Shown: piece after piece, positions 1-7,502 of the stretch
Layout: every line of letters begins with the position of its first letter
How positions within the stretch are numbered: the first letter of the stretch is position 1
Source of the DNA: JBBILO01 sp037444855
Lineage (GTDB): Bacteria; Patescibacteriota; Microgenomatia; UBA1406; GWC2-37-13
Assembly (NCBI GenBank): GCA_037444855.1
Contig: JBBILO010000012.1
Location: forward strand, 1-21,628
DNA length: 21,628 bases
Direction: 5' to 3'
The notes under the pieces: generated by a model
The model's database searches: none
Told to the model about the DNA's origin: nothing
The model's input: only the letters and a program-made list of their open reading frames with translations
Translations under genes and position numbers: made by a program

Positions 1-1283
1 AGTTCTCTTCCGCCTCGAGAAACAGCGCCAGTATCAATAACCACCGCTACTTTTTCTTTCGCCACTGCCAACATATGCTCAATCCAAACCCAATCCGCTG
101 ACTGCTTTGTCGAAAAACCATAAGAAAAACGACTTTGCCAAAAATCCGCTTTTTTTAACTCATCTTCACCATAACCTTTCTGATTCCAAGGAGGATTGGC
201 AAGAACATAATCAAACAGCTCCAATCTCTCCCCCTCTCGAAACTTTGGATATAAAAGACTATCGCCTCCTTTTAAATCAAAATTTTTTATCTGATGAAGA
301 AGCATATTCATCTTTGCCAAAGCCAAAGTTTTAAGATTTTGTTCCTGACCTTTAAGAAGAAGAGTATCAGCCTCCTCTTGAGAAAATTTTTCTCTTAAAT
401 ATTGATAGGCGACAATCAACATCCCCGCCGATCCCAAGGCCGGATCATAAATACTTGACTTTGGTTTTATCTCCAAAAGCTCAACCATCAGTCTAACCAC
501 CTCTCTTGGACTAAACACCTCTCCTTCTTTTGCTTTCGCCGGGGCAAAATACTTTAAAATCCACTCATAAGCATCACCTAAAATATCGCCCTCAACCTCG
601 GAAAAATCAAACTTACTAAAAAGCTCAATCAACTGATTCAAAATAGCCGCGTTTTCAGGATTTGAGGTAAACTGATGAAAATCAAACTGAGAAAAAATAT
701 CCTGATAATCAGGATTCAGTTCTGCCAATTTTCTCAAGCCAATCGACAGTCTTTCTGACACCTGAAATGTTGATTTTCGAAGATTATGCCAAAGATATTC
801 TTTGGGAAAATTAAAAGCATGACGAAAAGGTTGCTCAGCCTCTTTTTCCGCATCCTCAACTCGCCAACCTAAATCAGTAAATTTCTTCTTGATCCTTTGA
901 TACTCTCCCTGCCACTTATCAGAATAGGCTTTATAAAAAAGAAGAATTAAAATAAAAGTGTAGTCAACTCTTGTTCTGATAATATCAGCCGCCTGGCTTA
1001 AAAGACTGATTAATTCATCTTTGGAAATCTGTTTTTTCTCAGGGATAAAAGGCTTAAGTTGATAAAGCTTTTCTTTTTTGTTTTCCGGATTTTCAAAACT
1101 TTTTAAAAGTCCAGCCTGATTTAATTCCGAAAGAATCACTCGAGTTTGCTCTTCCGGTTGATTATAAAGAGTTTTAAAAAGGTTATGAGCCTCTTGAAAA
1201 CTGAATTTTTTATCCTTAAAATAATCGAGAAGGGAAAAATATCTTTTTTTCTGCCAATTTTGAAGCTGGTTTAGATTAGCCAT
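1..1283 (-). CDS. hsdM: Type I restriction-modification N-6 adenine DNA methyltransferase (HsdM), 3' end beyond window
   Basis: This is a 427-codon open frame starting at ATG 1283 and running off the left edge without a stop. It should transfer a methyl group from S-adenosylmethionine to adenine N6 as the modification subunit of a type I system. Seen: an SAM-binding motif I (DPALGSAGML, about residues 280-289) preceded by the FSPREVVRLMVELL segment typical of HsdM, and the catalytic motif IV as NPPW (about 363-366). Residues ~90-250 look like the helical HsdM N-domain. Residues ~15-80 look like an additional winged-helix module (FSFQEAHNLF, then TRVILSELNQAGLLKSF), which is my inference. The specificity and restriction subunits would lie to the left, if present. 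No ribosome-binding site is visible. An AT-rich 19-bp inverted repeat lies 27-45 bases upstream of the ATG. Confidence 0.9.
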   Translation of the reverse strand, partial: MANLNQLQNWQKKRYFSLLDYFKDKKFSFQEAHNLFKTLYNQPEEQTRVILSELNQAGLLKSFENPENKKEKLYQLKPFIPEKKQISKDELISLLSQAADIIRTRVDYTFILILLFYKAYSDKWQGEYQRIKKKFTDLGWRVEDAEKEAEQPFRHAFNFPKEYLWHNLRKSTFQVSERLSIGLRKLAELNPDYQDIFSQFDFHQFTSNPENAAILNQLIELFSKFDFSEVEGDILGDAYEWILKYFAPAKAKEGEVFSPREVVRLMVELLEIKPKSSIYDPALGSAGMLIVAYQYLREKFSQEEADTLLLKGQEQNLKTLALAKMNMLLHQIKNFDLKGGDSLLYPKFREGERLELFDYVLANPPWNQKGYGEDELKKADFWQSRFSYGFSTKQSADWVWIEHMLAVAKEKVAVVIDTGAVSRGGRE

Positions 1284-1309
1284 ACTTTGAAAAAACTGAT
1301 AAATATATA

Positions 1310-1328
1310 ATGTAAATTATTTTTACAT
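1310..1328. promoter_or_regulatory. Inverted repeat (possible operator) upstream of hsdM
   Basis: ATGTAAA and TTTACAT form 7-bp perfect arms around a 5-base spacer in the 82-base gap between radC and hsdM. The position, 27-45 bases before the hsdM start and next to a TATATT-like stretch, fits an operator or promoter-embedded palindrome. The composition is almost all A/T, so chance is a real alternative. Confidence 0.3.
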
Positions 1329-1365
1329 AATATCATAAACTCAGAAAAATTTCAAGTGGTTGTTA

Positions 1366-2049
1366 CTATAGGAGGTTATTCTCTTTAAAACTAAAATAGT
1401 CATCTCTACTAATAATCACATGGTCTAAAATCTCAACATCCATTAACTCCCCTGCCTCTTTCATCTTTTTTGTGATCAAAAGATCAATATCAGAGGGCGA
1501 TGGAGTGCCAGATGGGTGATTGTGAGAAAGAATAAAATATGTCGCATTGTTCAAAAAAGCCAATTTAAAAACCTCTCTTGGATGACAGATGTTTGAATTT
1601 AAAGTCCCAATAAAAATCACCTCTTTTTTTATCAATTCTTTTCGGGCGTTAAGATACAAAACCATCAAATGTTCTTGTTTCTTATCTCTAATTTCAGCAA
1701 TTTGAGCAATAATATCTTTGATTGTCTCTATTTTCGGCGTTGTTTTTGAAGAAGAAGCAATCATCCTTTTAACTAACTCATAAGCGGCAACCAAAGTAAT
1801 CGCCTTGGCCAAACCAACTCCTTTGACCTTTTTCAACTCTTTTGGATCAAGACCAAATAAAATCTCTTTTGGGTATTTTTTTAATAGTTTTTTAGCTGTC
1901 TCTAAAGCACTTTCTCCTTTTATCCCAGTTCTTAAAAGAATTGCCAAAAGTTCTTCGTCTTTAAGATTTTCTTTTCCTTTTTCCAAAAGTTTTTCCCTTG
2001 GCCGGGCAAAAAGAGGAAGATTTTTAATTAATCGATTTTTCTTAGACAT
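1366..2049 (-). CDS. radC: RadC family JAMM-domain protein (UPF0758)
   Basis: A 227-residue protein with full RadC architecture. The N-terminal UPF0758 region is followed by a helix-hairpin-helix (LKKVKGVGLAKA, residues 72-83), then a JAB/MPN metalloprotease-like domain with the zinc motif HNHPSGTPSPSDID (His176, His178, Asp187). The length matches the family (about 225). The biochemical role of chromosomal RadC is unsettled: its old assignment to DNA repair is disputed, and the JAMM motif predicts a metal-dependent hydrolase. It starts at ATG 2049 and lies upstream of hsdM on the same strand with an 82-base gap. No ribosome-binding site is seen. Family assignment is very secure, function is not. 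Confidence 0.93.
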   Translation of the reverse strand: MSKKNRLIKNLPLFARPREKLLEKGKENLKDEELLAILLRTGIKGESALETAKKLLKKYPKEILFGLDPKELKKVKGVGLAKAITLVAAYELVKRMIASSSKTTPKIETIKDIIAQIAEIRDKKQEHLMVLYLNARKELIKKEVIFIGTLNSNICHPREVFKLAFLNNATYFILSHNHPSGTPSPSDIDLLITKKMKEAGELMDVEILDHVIISRDDYFSFKENNLL

Positions 2050-2081
2050 TTGATTAATATCTTTTATTTTACAAAAAATTT

Positions 2082-2501
2082 ATGAATATTAATTTTGATA
2101 TAAATGTTTGTATGAAAAGCAACAAACACTGGTTTTCAACTTTTGTTAATTATTCAGGTTGGTTAATGCTGCTTTTAGGAATATTTTTTTCTATCAAATT
2201 TATCTTTAATCTTGTTTATTATAAAGAATATCCTGTAAATAACATTTTCTTTTTTCCTTTTTACCCCAAAACAAAATAAGAATGTTATCAACAATCTTTT
2301 TATCCATTATATGATGAAAAAGGAATTACTCGAAAACCAAATCAATACGAAGAAGAATTAGGAAAAAATAATTACAATAACCGTCTTAATCAGCTAAAAA
2401 ATAATCGAGAAGAAGCAAAAATTCGTGACTTTTGGCTTACTTTTGGGTTTGTTTTTGTTGGAGGAGGAGTTCTTTTGACAAAAAAGCTTTATCTTAAATA
2501 A
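2082..2501 (+). pseudogene. Small two-helix membrane protein gene interrupted by an in-frame TAA
   Basis: Reading from ATG 2082 (or the later ATG 2112, start MKSNKHW) the frame gives a transmembrane helix (GWLMLLLGIFFSIKFIFNL) and a tyrosine-rich segment, then TAA at 2277-2279. The same frame then stays open for 73 more codons: ECYQQSFYP, a charged NNYNNRLNQLKNNREEAK stretch, and a second hydrophobic helix (FWLTFGFVFVGGGVLL) ending in KKLYLK before TAA 2499-2501. A partial second copy at 4194-4280 reads TKEECYQQ where this copy reads TK-stop-ECYQQ, so GAA became TAA by one base change. This is therefore a nonsense-broken gene, unless the base is a sequencing error or the stop is recoded. The end is convergent with glutamine synthetase, 2 bases away. 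The family is not recognised. Confidence 0.65.
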
Positions 2502-2503
2502 AT

Positions 2504-3943
2504 TTAAAAATTATTCCAAATCCATTGATTATAAACTTCGTGGTGATACCAAACTTCACCGTTTTTCACTTTTGTTCCCAGATCATCAGGACAACGATCA
2601 GCCGCTTTTTGCTTTAGTCCAGCAAATCGTTTAACAAACTCTTCACCTAAAATTTTATTCATTAGTTCACTTTTTCTAAACTCTTGAATGGCGAAATTAA
2701 TTTTGGATGGTAAATAAATTACTCTTTTTCTTTCAACAAGCATATTTTCTTTTATTTTTCCTTCGAGAATCACTGCGGCAAGGACATAAAATAATAAATA
2801 TGGATTGCTATCTGGAGCAACACTTCTAATCTCAATCCTCGCTGATTTTTCATTGAATAACGGAATTCGAATCATCGCCCCACGGTCCATAGGCGAGACT
2901 TTAATCTCATTTGGCGCTTCAAAATGAGGGTCAAGTCGACGATAAGCATTAACCGAACTATTCATTACCAAACAAAAATCGTTGGCATAATTTAGAAGTT
3001 TATTGACCGCTTCCCATCCAAAAGAAGAAAGATTTTCTCTTCCTTTTTTATCATAAAAAAGATTCTTTCCGTTTTTAACGATTGAAAGATTAGTGTGCAT
3101 CCCGCTACCATTAATCCCCATAATTGGCTTTGGTAAAAAAGTAGCCGTCATTCCCATATTTTTTGCCACCTGACGGGCGATAAGTTTATATAAAACGATC
3201 TGATCGGCGGCATTGAGCATTGGCGAGTAAGAGTAATTCAATTCAAACTGAGATGGGGCAACTTCTGGATGATCTTTTTCGTTTTCAAAACCCATTGCCC
3301 GTTGAGCCTCAGCGGTTCGATCAATAAAAATTCGCAAAACATCATTTGGAAGAGAATGATAATAACCTCCTTGGGACACCAACTGAAAACCAACTCGTTC
3401 ATCAAAATTCTGTTCAGCGTTCTCTCCCTCAACAAGAAACCCCTCAATCTCATTAGAGACCAAAAAGGCGTAATGATTCTTTTTTTTAATCGATAATAAA
3501 TAACTTTGCAGGCGACCACGCATATCCATCAAATACGGCTTCTTATCCTTATCTTCAATAAACGCCATCATCAAAACCTTTCCTGGACCGAAAACATCAG
3601 CCGGCAACCACCAAAAAGCTCGCCAATCAACCCTTAATCGCAAATCAGACTCTGCTTGGCGAGAAAAACCACGGATGGAAGAACCGTCAAACGTCAAGTT
3701 ATGATAATTCTCAATAAAAAATTTTTTGTCGTAATCAAGCATATGAAAACGGCCTTCGATATCACAAAAACCAATAGTGACTGCTTTTAATCGCTTTTCT
3801 TTTTTAAGATAATCTAAATAATATTTTTTCATTTCCTCCTCATCGACCTCATCGATTCTTGCCTTTTTGGCTTTGAGATTAAGTTGTTCTAATTCATCAT
3901 AAGGAATTACTAAAAAATTACGAATATTTGCATAATTTTCCAT
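2504..3943 (-). CDS. glnA: Glutamine synthetase
   Basis: A 479-residue enzyme predicted to form glutamine from glutamate, ammonia and ATP. Seen: the beta-grasp segment with DGSSIRGF (86-93); metal/glutamate-binding NEIEGFL (164-170) and HPEVAPSQFELNY (225-237); the ATP/ammonia-site segment NGSGMHTNLS (278-287); SSVNAYRRLDPHFEAP (329-344); the DRGAMIRIP segment (353-361); and ARIEIRSVAPDSNPYL (368-383). Differences from textbook forms include HPEVA for HHEVA and VIYLPSK around the position where GSI-beta enzymes carry the adenylylated Tyr (LYxLP). Regulation by adenylylation is thus unclear. The N-terminus is about 45 residues longer than in short GSI enzymes and lysine/glutamate-rich. It has its own sigma-70 promoter (3995-4023) and is flanked by two direct copies of a small gene, which suggests local duplication or insertion. 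No nitrogen-regulation genes are nearby. Confidence 0.94.
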   Translation of the reverse strand: MENYANIRNFLVIPYDELEQLNLKAKKARIDEVDEEEMKKYYLDYLKKEKRLKAVTIGFCDIEGRFHMLDYDKKFFIENYHNLTFDGSSIRGFSRQAESDLRLRVDWRAFWWLPADVFGPGKVLMMAFIEDKDKKPYLMDMRGRLQSYLLSIKKKNHYAFLVSNEIEGFLVEGENAEQNFDERVGFQLVSQGGYYHSLPNDVLRIFIDRTAEAQRAMGFENEKDHPEVAPSQFELNYSYSPMLNAADQIVLYKLIARQVAKNMGMTATFLPKPIMGINGSGMHTNLSIVKNGKNLFYDKKGRENLSSFGWEAVNKLLNYANDFCLVMNSSVNAYRRLDPHFEAPNEIKVSPMDRGAMIRIPLFNEKSARIEIRSVAPDSNPYLLFYVLAAVILEGKIKENMLVERKRVIYLPSKINFAIQEFRKSELMNKILGEEFVKRFAGLKQKAADRCPDDLGTKVKNGEVWYHHEVYNQWIWNNF

Positions 3944-3972
3944 ATTTTTAGCTAAAAATTTAAACTTTTAGA

Positions 3973-3992
3973 TTAAAAATTGAAATTTTTAA
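3973..3992. repeat. Perfect AT inverted repeat at the glnA transcription start region
   Basis: TTAAAAATT and AATTTTTAA are 9-bp perfect arms separated by GA. They sit immediately downstream of the glnA -10 box, in the predicted start-site region. This could be an operator or a weak 5' hairpin. The composition is only A/T in the arms, so chance cannot be excluded. Confidence 0.3.
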
Positions 3993-3994
3993 TA

Positions 3995-4023
3995 ATATTA
4001 GACAATAAACAAATAGATGTCAA
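3995..4023 (-). promoter_or_regulatory. Sigma-70 promoter of glnA
   Basis: On the minus strand a perfect -35 TTGACA (4018-4023) is followed by a 17-base spacer and a -10 TAATAT (3995-4000). The predicted start is near 3988, giving a 5' leader of about 45 bases before ATG 3943. This is one of the few genes in the window with a real leader. Confidence 0.75.
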
Positions 4024-4193
4024 GGGGTATTTAAAATGAAGTGCAAAAAAGGTGATAAAGCATCTAAGAGTTCAAGATTAGTGGACGAATATTGTTTCTG
4101 AATTAAAACGCTTTTTTACTTTTATAGCTCTAATCATGGACAATAAATCAAATCTTGCCCAGGAAGGAGAACAAATTGATAACGCTACTTAGA

Positions 4194-4280
4194 CTTTATT
4201 ATAAAGAATATCCCGGAGGTGACTTTTTTTCTTACCCTAGGACAAAAGAAGAATGTTATCAACAATCTTTTTATCCATAA
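4194..4280 (+). pseudogene. Truncated second copy of the small membrane-protein gene at 2082
   Basis: The frame reads LYYKEYPGGDFFSYPRTKEECYQQSFYP then TAA (4278-4280). It matches the middle of the 2082-2501 gene. Two exact nucleotide blocks are shared: 19 bases (2215-2233 and 4195-4213) and 30 bases (2278-2307 and 4249-4278). Both transmembrane parts are missing. Its last bases also form the final codons of the oppositely oriented oxidoreductase gene ending at 4271. The upstream part of the gap (3944-4190) holds the glnA promoter and a short unexplained open stretch at 4082-4192 (begins WTNIVSELKRFFTF, no start codon), with no intact gene. Confidence 0.65.
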
Positions 4281-5539
4281 TTAATTGATTCACTAACTTT
4301 TTTACCCAACGCCACCGCGTAATTAGTCCCTCGATCATAAGGGTAGGTCATATCAAGATTGGCAACAAATAAATTTTTTATCGGCGTCATAAAATCAGGC
4401 TTGTTCATAAGAAAGTCTTTATCAAAAATCGGCTGAGCGTATTTGGTTTTAAAAAGAAAAGAATCAATTAAATCAGTCTTTTTAAAACTTCCAACTTCAT
4501 TTAAATAAGGGGAAATCCAATCAATTAATTCTTCTTTACTCATTGTCCATTTTTTGTCATTTTCGTCTAGATACCAACCAATATAGGTCAGATGATGATT
4601 GTTGTAATACTTTTTATCAATAAAATTCGTATGAGCAAAAACTCCCATTAAGGGATTATTTTCATCATTGATATTTAACCAATAAACATTTTTTAAAATC
4701 GGTACTTTGGTTTCTAAAATTAAAGACAAAGCGTGAAGATATTTAATTTGACTGAGTTTGTGATGATAACTTTTTGGGATAATGTTTTTTGCCACACTAA
4801 GAAATATTGGAGTTGGTAAGGTCGAAATAACAGCATCAAAAAATTCTCCATTAATATAAAACTTCTCGCTTTTTTTTTCTATTCTTTCAACCACTAGATT
4901 TCTAATAATTACCGCATTTTTCACGCAAATTTCCTGAAGAAAATTGATAAATGATTGAAAACCTCCATAGGGATAACCCAATTTTTTTGTTCTCTTTTTA
5001 ATTCTTGCCCAAATAAACGAGGCTAAAATATTTTCCGCATATTTCCCGAACTTTTTCCGAAAAAGTTGTTGGAACAATACGCAATAACCTCTCTCGCCCA
5101 TCGCCTGTTTTAAAAAATTGACTGAGGTTGTTTTTTCATAAAAAGAAAGTTTCGGCGAAAGCTTTAAAAAAACAAGGGTTGCTACTGTTCTTATTTTATC
5201 AATTAAATTTAATTCAGGCACCTTTAGTAATGCCTGCGGAGAATCTACGGAAAATATGCGGGAATTATAAAAACTGGCGGTCTGTGGGGCTTTAAATAAA
5301 ATCTTGTAAAAACCGATCTCTTTGGCAAACAAAAGAAAATCATCATCGTTGGCAAATAAATGATGGATTGTGCGCTCCAAATACCAATCCCAATTTTCTT
5401 TTTTAAAACCAGAAGCCATTCCACCTAAAATTTTCTCTCTTTCAAAAAGAATTACGGAATAATTTTTTTTTGAAAGATAATATCCTGCGGTTAAACCAGT
5501 GGCTCCACCGCCCAAAATGGCGATTTTTCTTTTTTTCAT
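4271..5539 (-). CDS. FAD-dependent amine-oxidase/protoporphyrinogen-oxidase-like oxidoreductase
   Basis: A 422-residue flavoprotein. The N-terminal Rossmann fold has the dinucleotide-binding GGGATG (10-15), an acidic end of the second strand (LFERE, about residues 31-35) and the GGMASGF motif common to amine-oxidase/HemY-like proteins. The C-terminal segment NLFVANLDMTYPYDRGTNYAVALGKKV is the second FAD-contact region that closes this family. The substrate cannot be told. Relatives include protoporphyrinogen oxidase, phytoene desaturase and UDP-galactopyranose mutase-like proteins, and no haem or carotenoid genes are visible here. A role in sugar or lipid modification is possible but unproven. 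It is divergent from the CAP gene across only 20 bases, with a predicted leaderless start. Its last two codons overlap the gene fragment at 4194-4280. Confidence 0.8.
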   Translation of the reverse strand: MKKRKIAILGGGATGLTAGYYLSKKNYSVILFEREKILGGMASGFKKENWDWYLERTIHHLFANDDDFLLFAKEIGFYKILFKAPQTASFYNSRIFSVDSPQALLKVPELNLIDKIRTVATLVFLKLSPKLSFYEKTTSVNFLKQAMGERGYCVLFQQLFRKKFGKYAENILASFIWARIKKRTKKLGYPYGGFQSFINFLQEICVKNAVIIRNLVVERIEKKSEKFYINGEFFDAVISTLPTPIFLSVAKNIIPKSYHHKLSQIKYLHALSLILETKVPILKNVYWLNINDENNPLMGVFAHTNFIDKKYYNNHHLTYIGWYLDENDKKWTMSKEELIDWISPYLNEVGSFKKTDLIDSFLFKTKYAQPIFDKDFLMNKPDFMTPIKNLFVANLDMTYPYDRGTNYAVALGKKVSESINYG

Positions 5540-5541
5540 TT

Positions 5542-5557
5542 TATAATTATAATTATA
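5542..5557. promoter_or_regulatory. Palindromic bidirectional -10 region for two leaderless genes
   Basis: TATAATTATAATTATA is a perfect 16-bp palindrome filling most of the 20-base gap between two divergent ATGs. On the plus strand TATAAT 5548-5553 is followed by 6 bases and ATG 5560. On the minus strand TATAAT 5551-5546 is followed by 6 bases and ATG 5539. Transcription starting 6-7 bases after each box would begin at or next to the A of each start codon. No good -35 box is seen on either side. Confidence 0.55.
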
Positions 5558-5559
5558 GT

Positions 5560-6453
5560 ATGAAAAAAATTGTCTCCCTCATCACCCATCTTTTCATCCC
5601 CCACGAAAAAAATCAATATCAACCAAAAGCAATCCAGCTAGATTTTCTTTCTTTTTATCTTGTTTTGGCTTTAACCCTCAATTTTGGTTATCGTCTTTTA
5701 TCTCATACCTCCCTTCAAATTCTTGGTTTCGCTACTGATATTACCATTAACAAACTCTATCAATTAACCAATGAAGTGAGACAAAAATATGGCCTACTGC
5801 CCTTACGTTATAATAAAAATCTTGAAAAAGCGGCTTATCAAAAAGCTCAAGATATGTTTCAAAAAAATTACTGGGCCCATTTTGGACCTGATGGAACGAC
5901 ACCTTGGCAGTTTATTTTACAAAACGGTTATCAATATCAATATGCCGGTGAAAATTTGGCTAAAAATTTCTTGTTTTCTGATGGAGTTATTGATGCATGG
6001 ATGCATTCGCAATCTCATCGCGAAAATATTTTAAAAAAAGAATATCAGGATGTTGGTTTTGCTGTTGTTAATGGAATTTTAAATGGAGAAGAAACGACTC
6101 TTGTTGTCCAGATGTTTGGCTCACCCGAACAATCTTCTTTAAACACACCTTCCCAAAAAAATCAAATTGTGCCGCCAGTTCAAGCCGGAGAAAAGAAAGA
6201 AACCACTCAATCACCGGTTCTTGCTCAAACTGAAAAAGAACTCCCCTCTGGTAAAAAAATTAGTTTGATCAGTTTTAATTATCACTTAAATTTTGTTTTG
6301 TTTATTTTACTCTCAATCGCCTTTATCTCTGATCTTTATTTTGCTAATCGTTTGGGTCTGCTCCACCTTAAAAGAAAAAACATCTTCCATTTTTTATTTT
6401 TATCTTTTGTTATCCTTTCTTTACTAATTGTTAAACAGGGTAAAATTATATGA
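5560..6453 (+). CDS. Membrane-anchored CAP/SCP-domain protein
   Basis: A 297-residue protein from ATG 5560. An upstream in-frame extension would run into the divergent gene, so the later ATG is chosen. There is a conserved-looking N-terminal FIPHEKNQYQPKA stretch and a hydrophobic helix at ~30-47. A CAP (cysteine-rich secretory/SCP-like) domain covers ~62-188 with the cleft residues AHFGPDG (His107), AGENLA (Glu131) and SQSHRENIL (His153), then VGFA. A low-complexity Q/P/K linker runs ~190-235, followed by two more hydrophobic helices (~243-260, ~275-291). The domain should face outside the membrane. CAP proteins bind lipids or metals or act in adhesion, and the bacterial function is mostly unknown. 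It overlaps the next gene by 4 bases (ATGA), so translation is probably coupled. Confidence 0.85.
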   Translation: MKKIVSLITHLFIPHEKNQYQPKAIQLDFLSFYLVLALTLNFGYRLLSHTSLQILGFATDITINKLYQLTNEVRQKYGLLPLRYNKNLEKAAYQKAQDMFQKNYWAHFGPDGTTPWQFILQNGYQYQYAGENLAKNFLFSDGVIDAWMHSQSHRENILKKEYQDVGFAVVNGILNGEETTLVVQMFGSPEQSSLNTPSQKNQIVPPVQAGEKKETTQSPVLAQTEKELPSGKKISLISFNYHLNFVLFILLSIAFISDLYFANRLGLLHLKRKNIFHFLFLSFVILSLLIVKQGKII

Positions 6454-6704
6454 AATTAACAAATCATCTTTTTGATTACTTGCTTTTTTTTACTGCGGGA
6501 ATTATCTTTCTTATCGCCCTTAATTTTTTTAAGGGAGAAAAGTTAATTGAGTTTATTCTCTTTCTTATTTTTATCTCTTTCTACATTATTCATGGAATCT
6601 ATCACCATGCAATCAAAGATCAATTGAAATTAAAAATCGTGATAGAATATATTTTACTTGGATTTTTGGTTCTTTTTCTCATTAAATTATTAATTTTTTC
6701 CTAA
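6450..6704 (+). CDS. Small three-helix membrane protein, unknown function
   Basis: An 84-residue very hydrophobic protein with three predicted transmembrane helices (~8-24, ~31-50, ~63-83). A short HHAIKDQLK polar loop lies between helices 2 and 3. The start ATG overlaps the stop of the CAP gene (ATGA), and the stop is 6 bases before the nucleotidyltransferase, so it belongs to that operon. No catalytic motif is visible and the family is not recognised. Coupling to the CAP protein suggests a partner or assembly role at the membrane (inference). Confidence 0.7.
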   Translation: MKLTNHLFDYLLFFTAGIIFLIALNFFKGEKLIEFILFLIFISFYIIHGIYHHAIKDQLKLKIVIEYILLGFLVLFLIKLLIFS

Positions 6705-6710
6705 AAATTT

Positions 6711-7484
6711 ATGAAAGGAGTAATTTTAGCTGGCGGCTTGGCAACCCGTCTTTACCCATTAACTTTTGCCACTAACAAACACCTTCTTCCGGTTTATGAT
6801 CGCCCGATGATCTATTACCCAATCAAAACTTTAGTCAAAGCCGGCATCAAAGATATCCTCGTCGTTGTCTCGGGCCCTCATGCAGGTCATTTTATTCAAG
6901 TGCTAAAAAACGGAAAAGAGTTTGGTATCAACCATTTAGAATTTGCTTACCAAGAAAATCCAAAAGGTGGAATCGCTGATGCTTTATCTTTAGCTGAAGA
7001 TTTTGCTGATGAGGGTCCAATTACTGTCATTCTTGGTGATAACACTACTGATGCCGATATTAGTCAAGCAATAAAAGAGTTTTCATCAGGCGCGATGATC
7101 TTTCTAAAAAAAGTCCCAGATCCGGCTCGATTCGGTGTTCCTCGATTTGACAAAAAAGATCCAAAAAAAATTGTTGAAATTATTGAAAAACCAAAAAATC
7201 CTCCTTCTGATTACGCTGTCACTGGTCTTTATATCTATGATGATCAGGTTTTTGATTTCATTAGAAAATGTGATCCGAGATATGCTGGAAGAGGGGAATT
7301 AGAAATTACTCAAGTCAATAATTTTTATTTAGAGAAAGGTCAATTAACTTGGGCTGAGTTAGATGGTTATTGGTTGGATGCTGGGACGTTCGATACTTTA
7401 TTTTTAGCCAATCTTTACTGGGCAAAAAAAAGAGGTTCGGAGAATATAAAAAACTTGATTAAAAATTTACCTAACGAAATTTAG
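6711..7484 (+). CDS. rfbA: Glucose-1-phosphate thymidylyltransferase-like nucleotidyltransferase
   Basis: A 257-residue sugar-nucleotide synthase predicted to join a sugar-1-phosphate to dTTP (or another NTP), giving dTDP-glucose for deoxysugars of the cell surface. Seen: the GT-A nucleotide-binding signature (LAGGLATRLYPLT, residues 6-18), TNKHLLPVYDRPMIYYPI, ENPKGGIADAL, the metal-binding LGDN, a VEIIEKPKNPPSDYAVTGLYIYD segment and ELEITQVNNFYL, all typical of RfbA. It is about 30 residues shorter than enterobacterial RfbA (~290) at the C-terminus, which in RfbA carries part of the allosteric/dimer region. Such short forms are common in archaea and candidate-phyla genomes. It sits 6 bases after the small membrane gene, with no Shine-Dalgarno sequence. 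Nucleotide specificity is not provable from sequence. Confidence 0.88.
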   Translation: MKGVILAGGLATRLYPLTFATNKHLLPVYDRPMIYYPIKTLVKAGIKDILVVVSGPHAGHFIQVLKNGKEFGINHLEFAYQENPKGGIADALSLAEDFADEGPITVILGDNTTDADISQAIKEFSSGAMIFLKKVPDPARFGVPRFDKKDPKKIVEIIEKPKNPPSDYAVTGLYIYDDQVFDFIRKCDPRYAGRGELEITQVNNFYLEKGQLTWAELDGYWLDAGTFDTLFLANLYWAKKRGSENIKNLIKNLPNEI

Positions 7485-7490
7485 GTGTTG

Positions 7491-7496
7491 TATAAT
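7491..7496 (+). promoter_or_regulatory. -10 box for leaderless gene at 7503
   Basis: TATAAT is followed by exactly 6 bases (CAAATT) and ATG 7503. Transcription would start at or beside the ATG. Just upstream, ACCTAA (7469-7474) and TTAGGT (7481-7486) form an inverted repeat over the stop of the preceding gene, a possible operator or weak hairpin. The -35 match is poor. Confidence 0.5.
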
Positions 7497-7502
7497 CAAA
7501 TT

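Noticed and set aside
107..334. Plus-strand open frame of 75 codons
   Set aside because: It lies inside the hsdM gene on the other strand, which carries clear methylase motifs; it has no family-like features.
3238..3519. Open frames on both strands within 3238-3519
   Set aside because: Both are shadows of glutamine synthetase, which is supported by many motifs over the same bases.
5470..5559. Extended N-terminus for the CAP protein from ATG 5470
   Set aside because: It would overlap the divergent oxidoreductase gene and pass through the palindromic promoter; ATG 5560 gives the normal family start.
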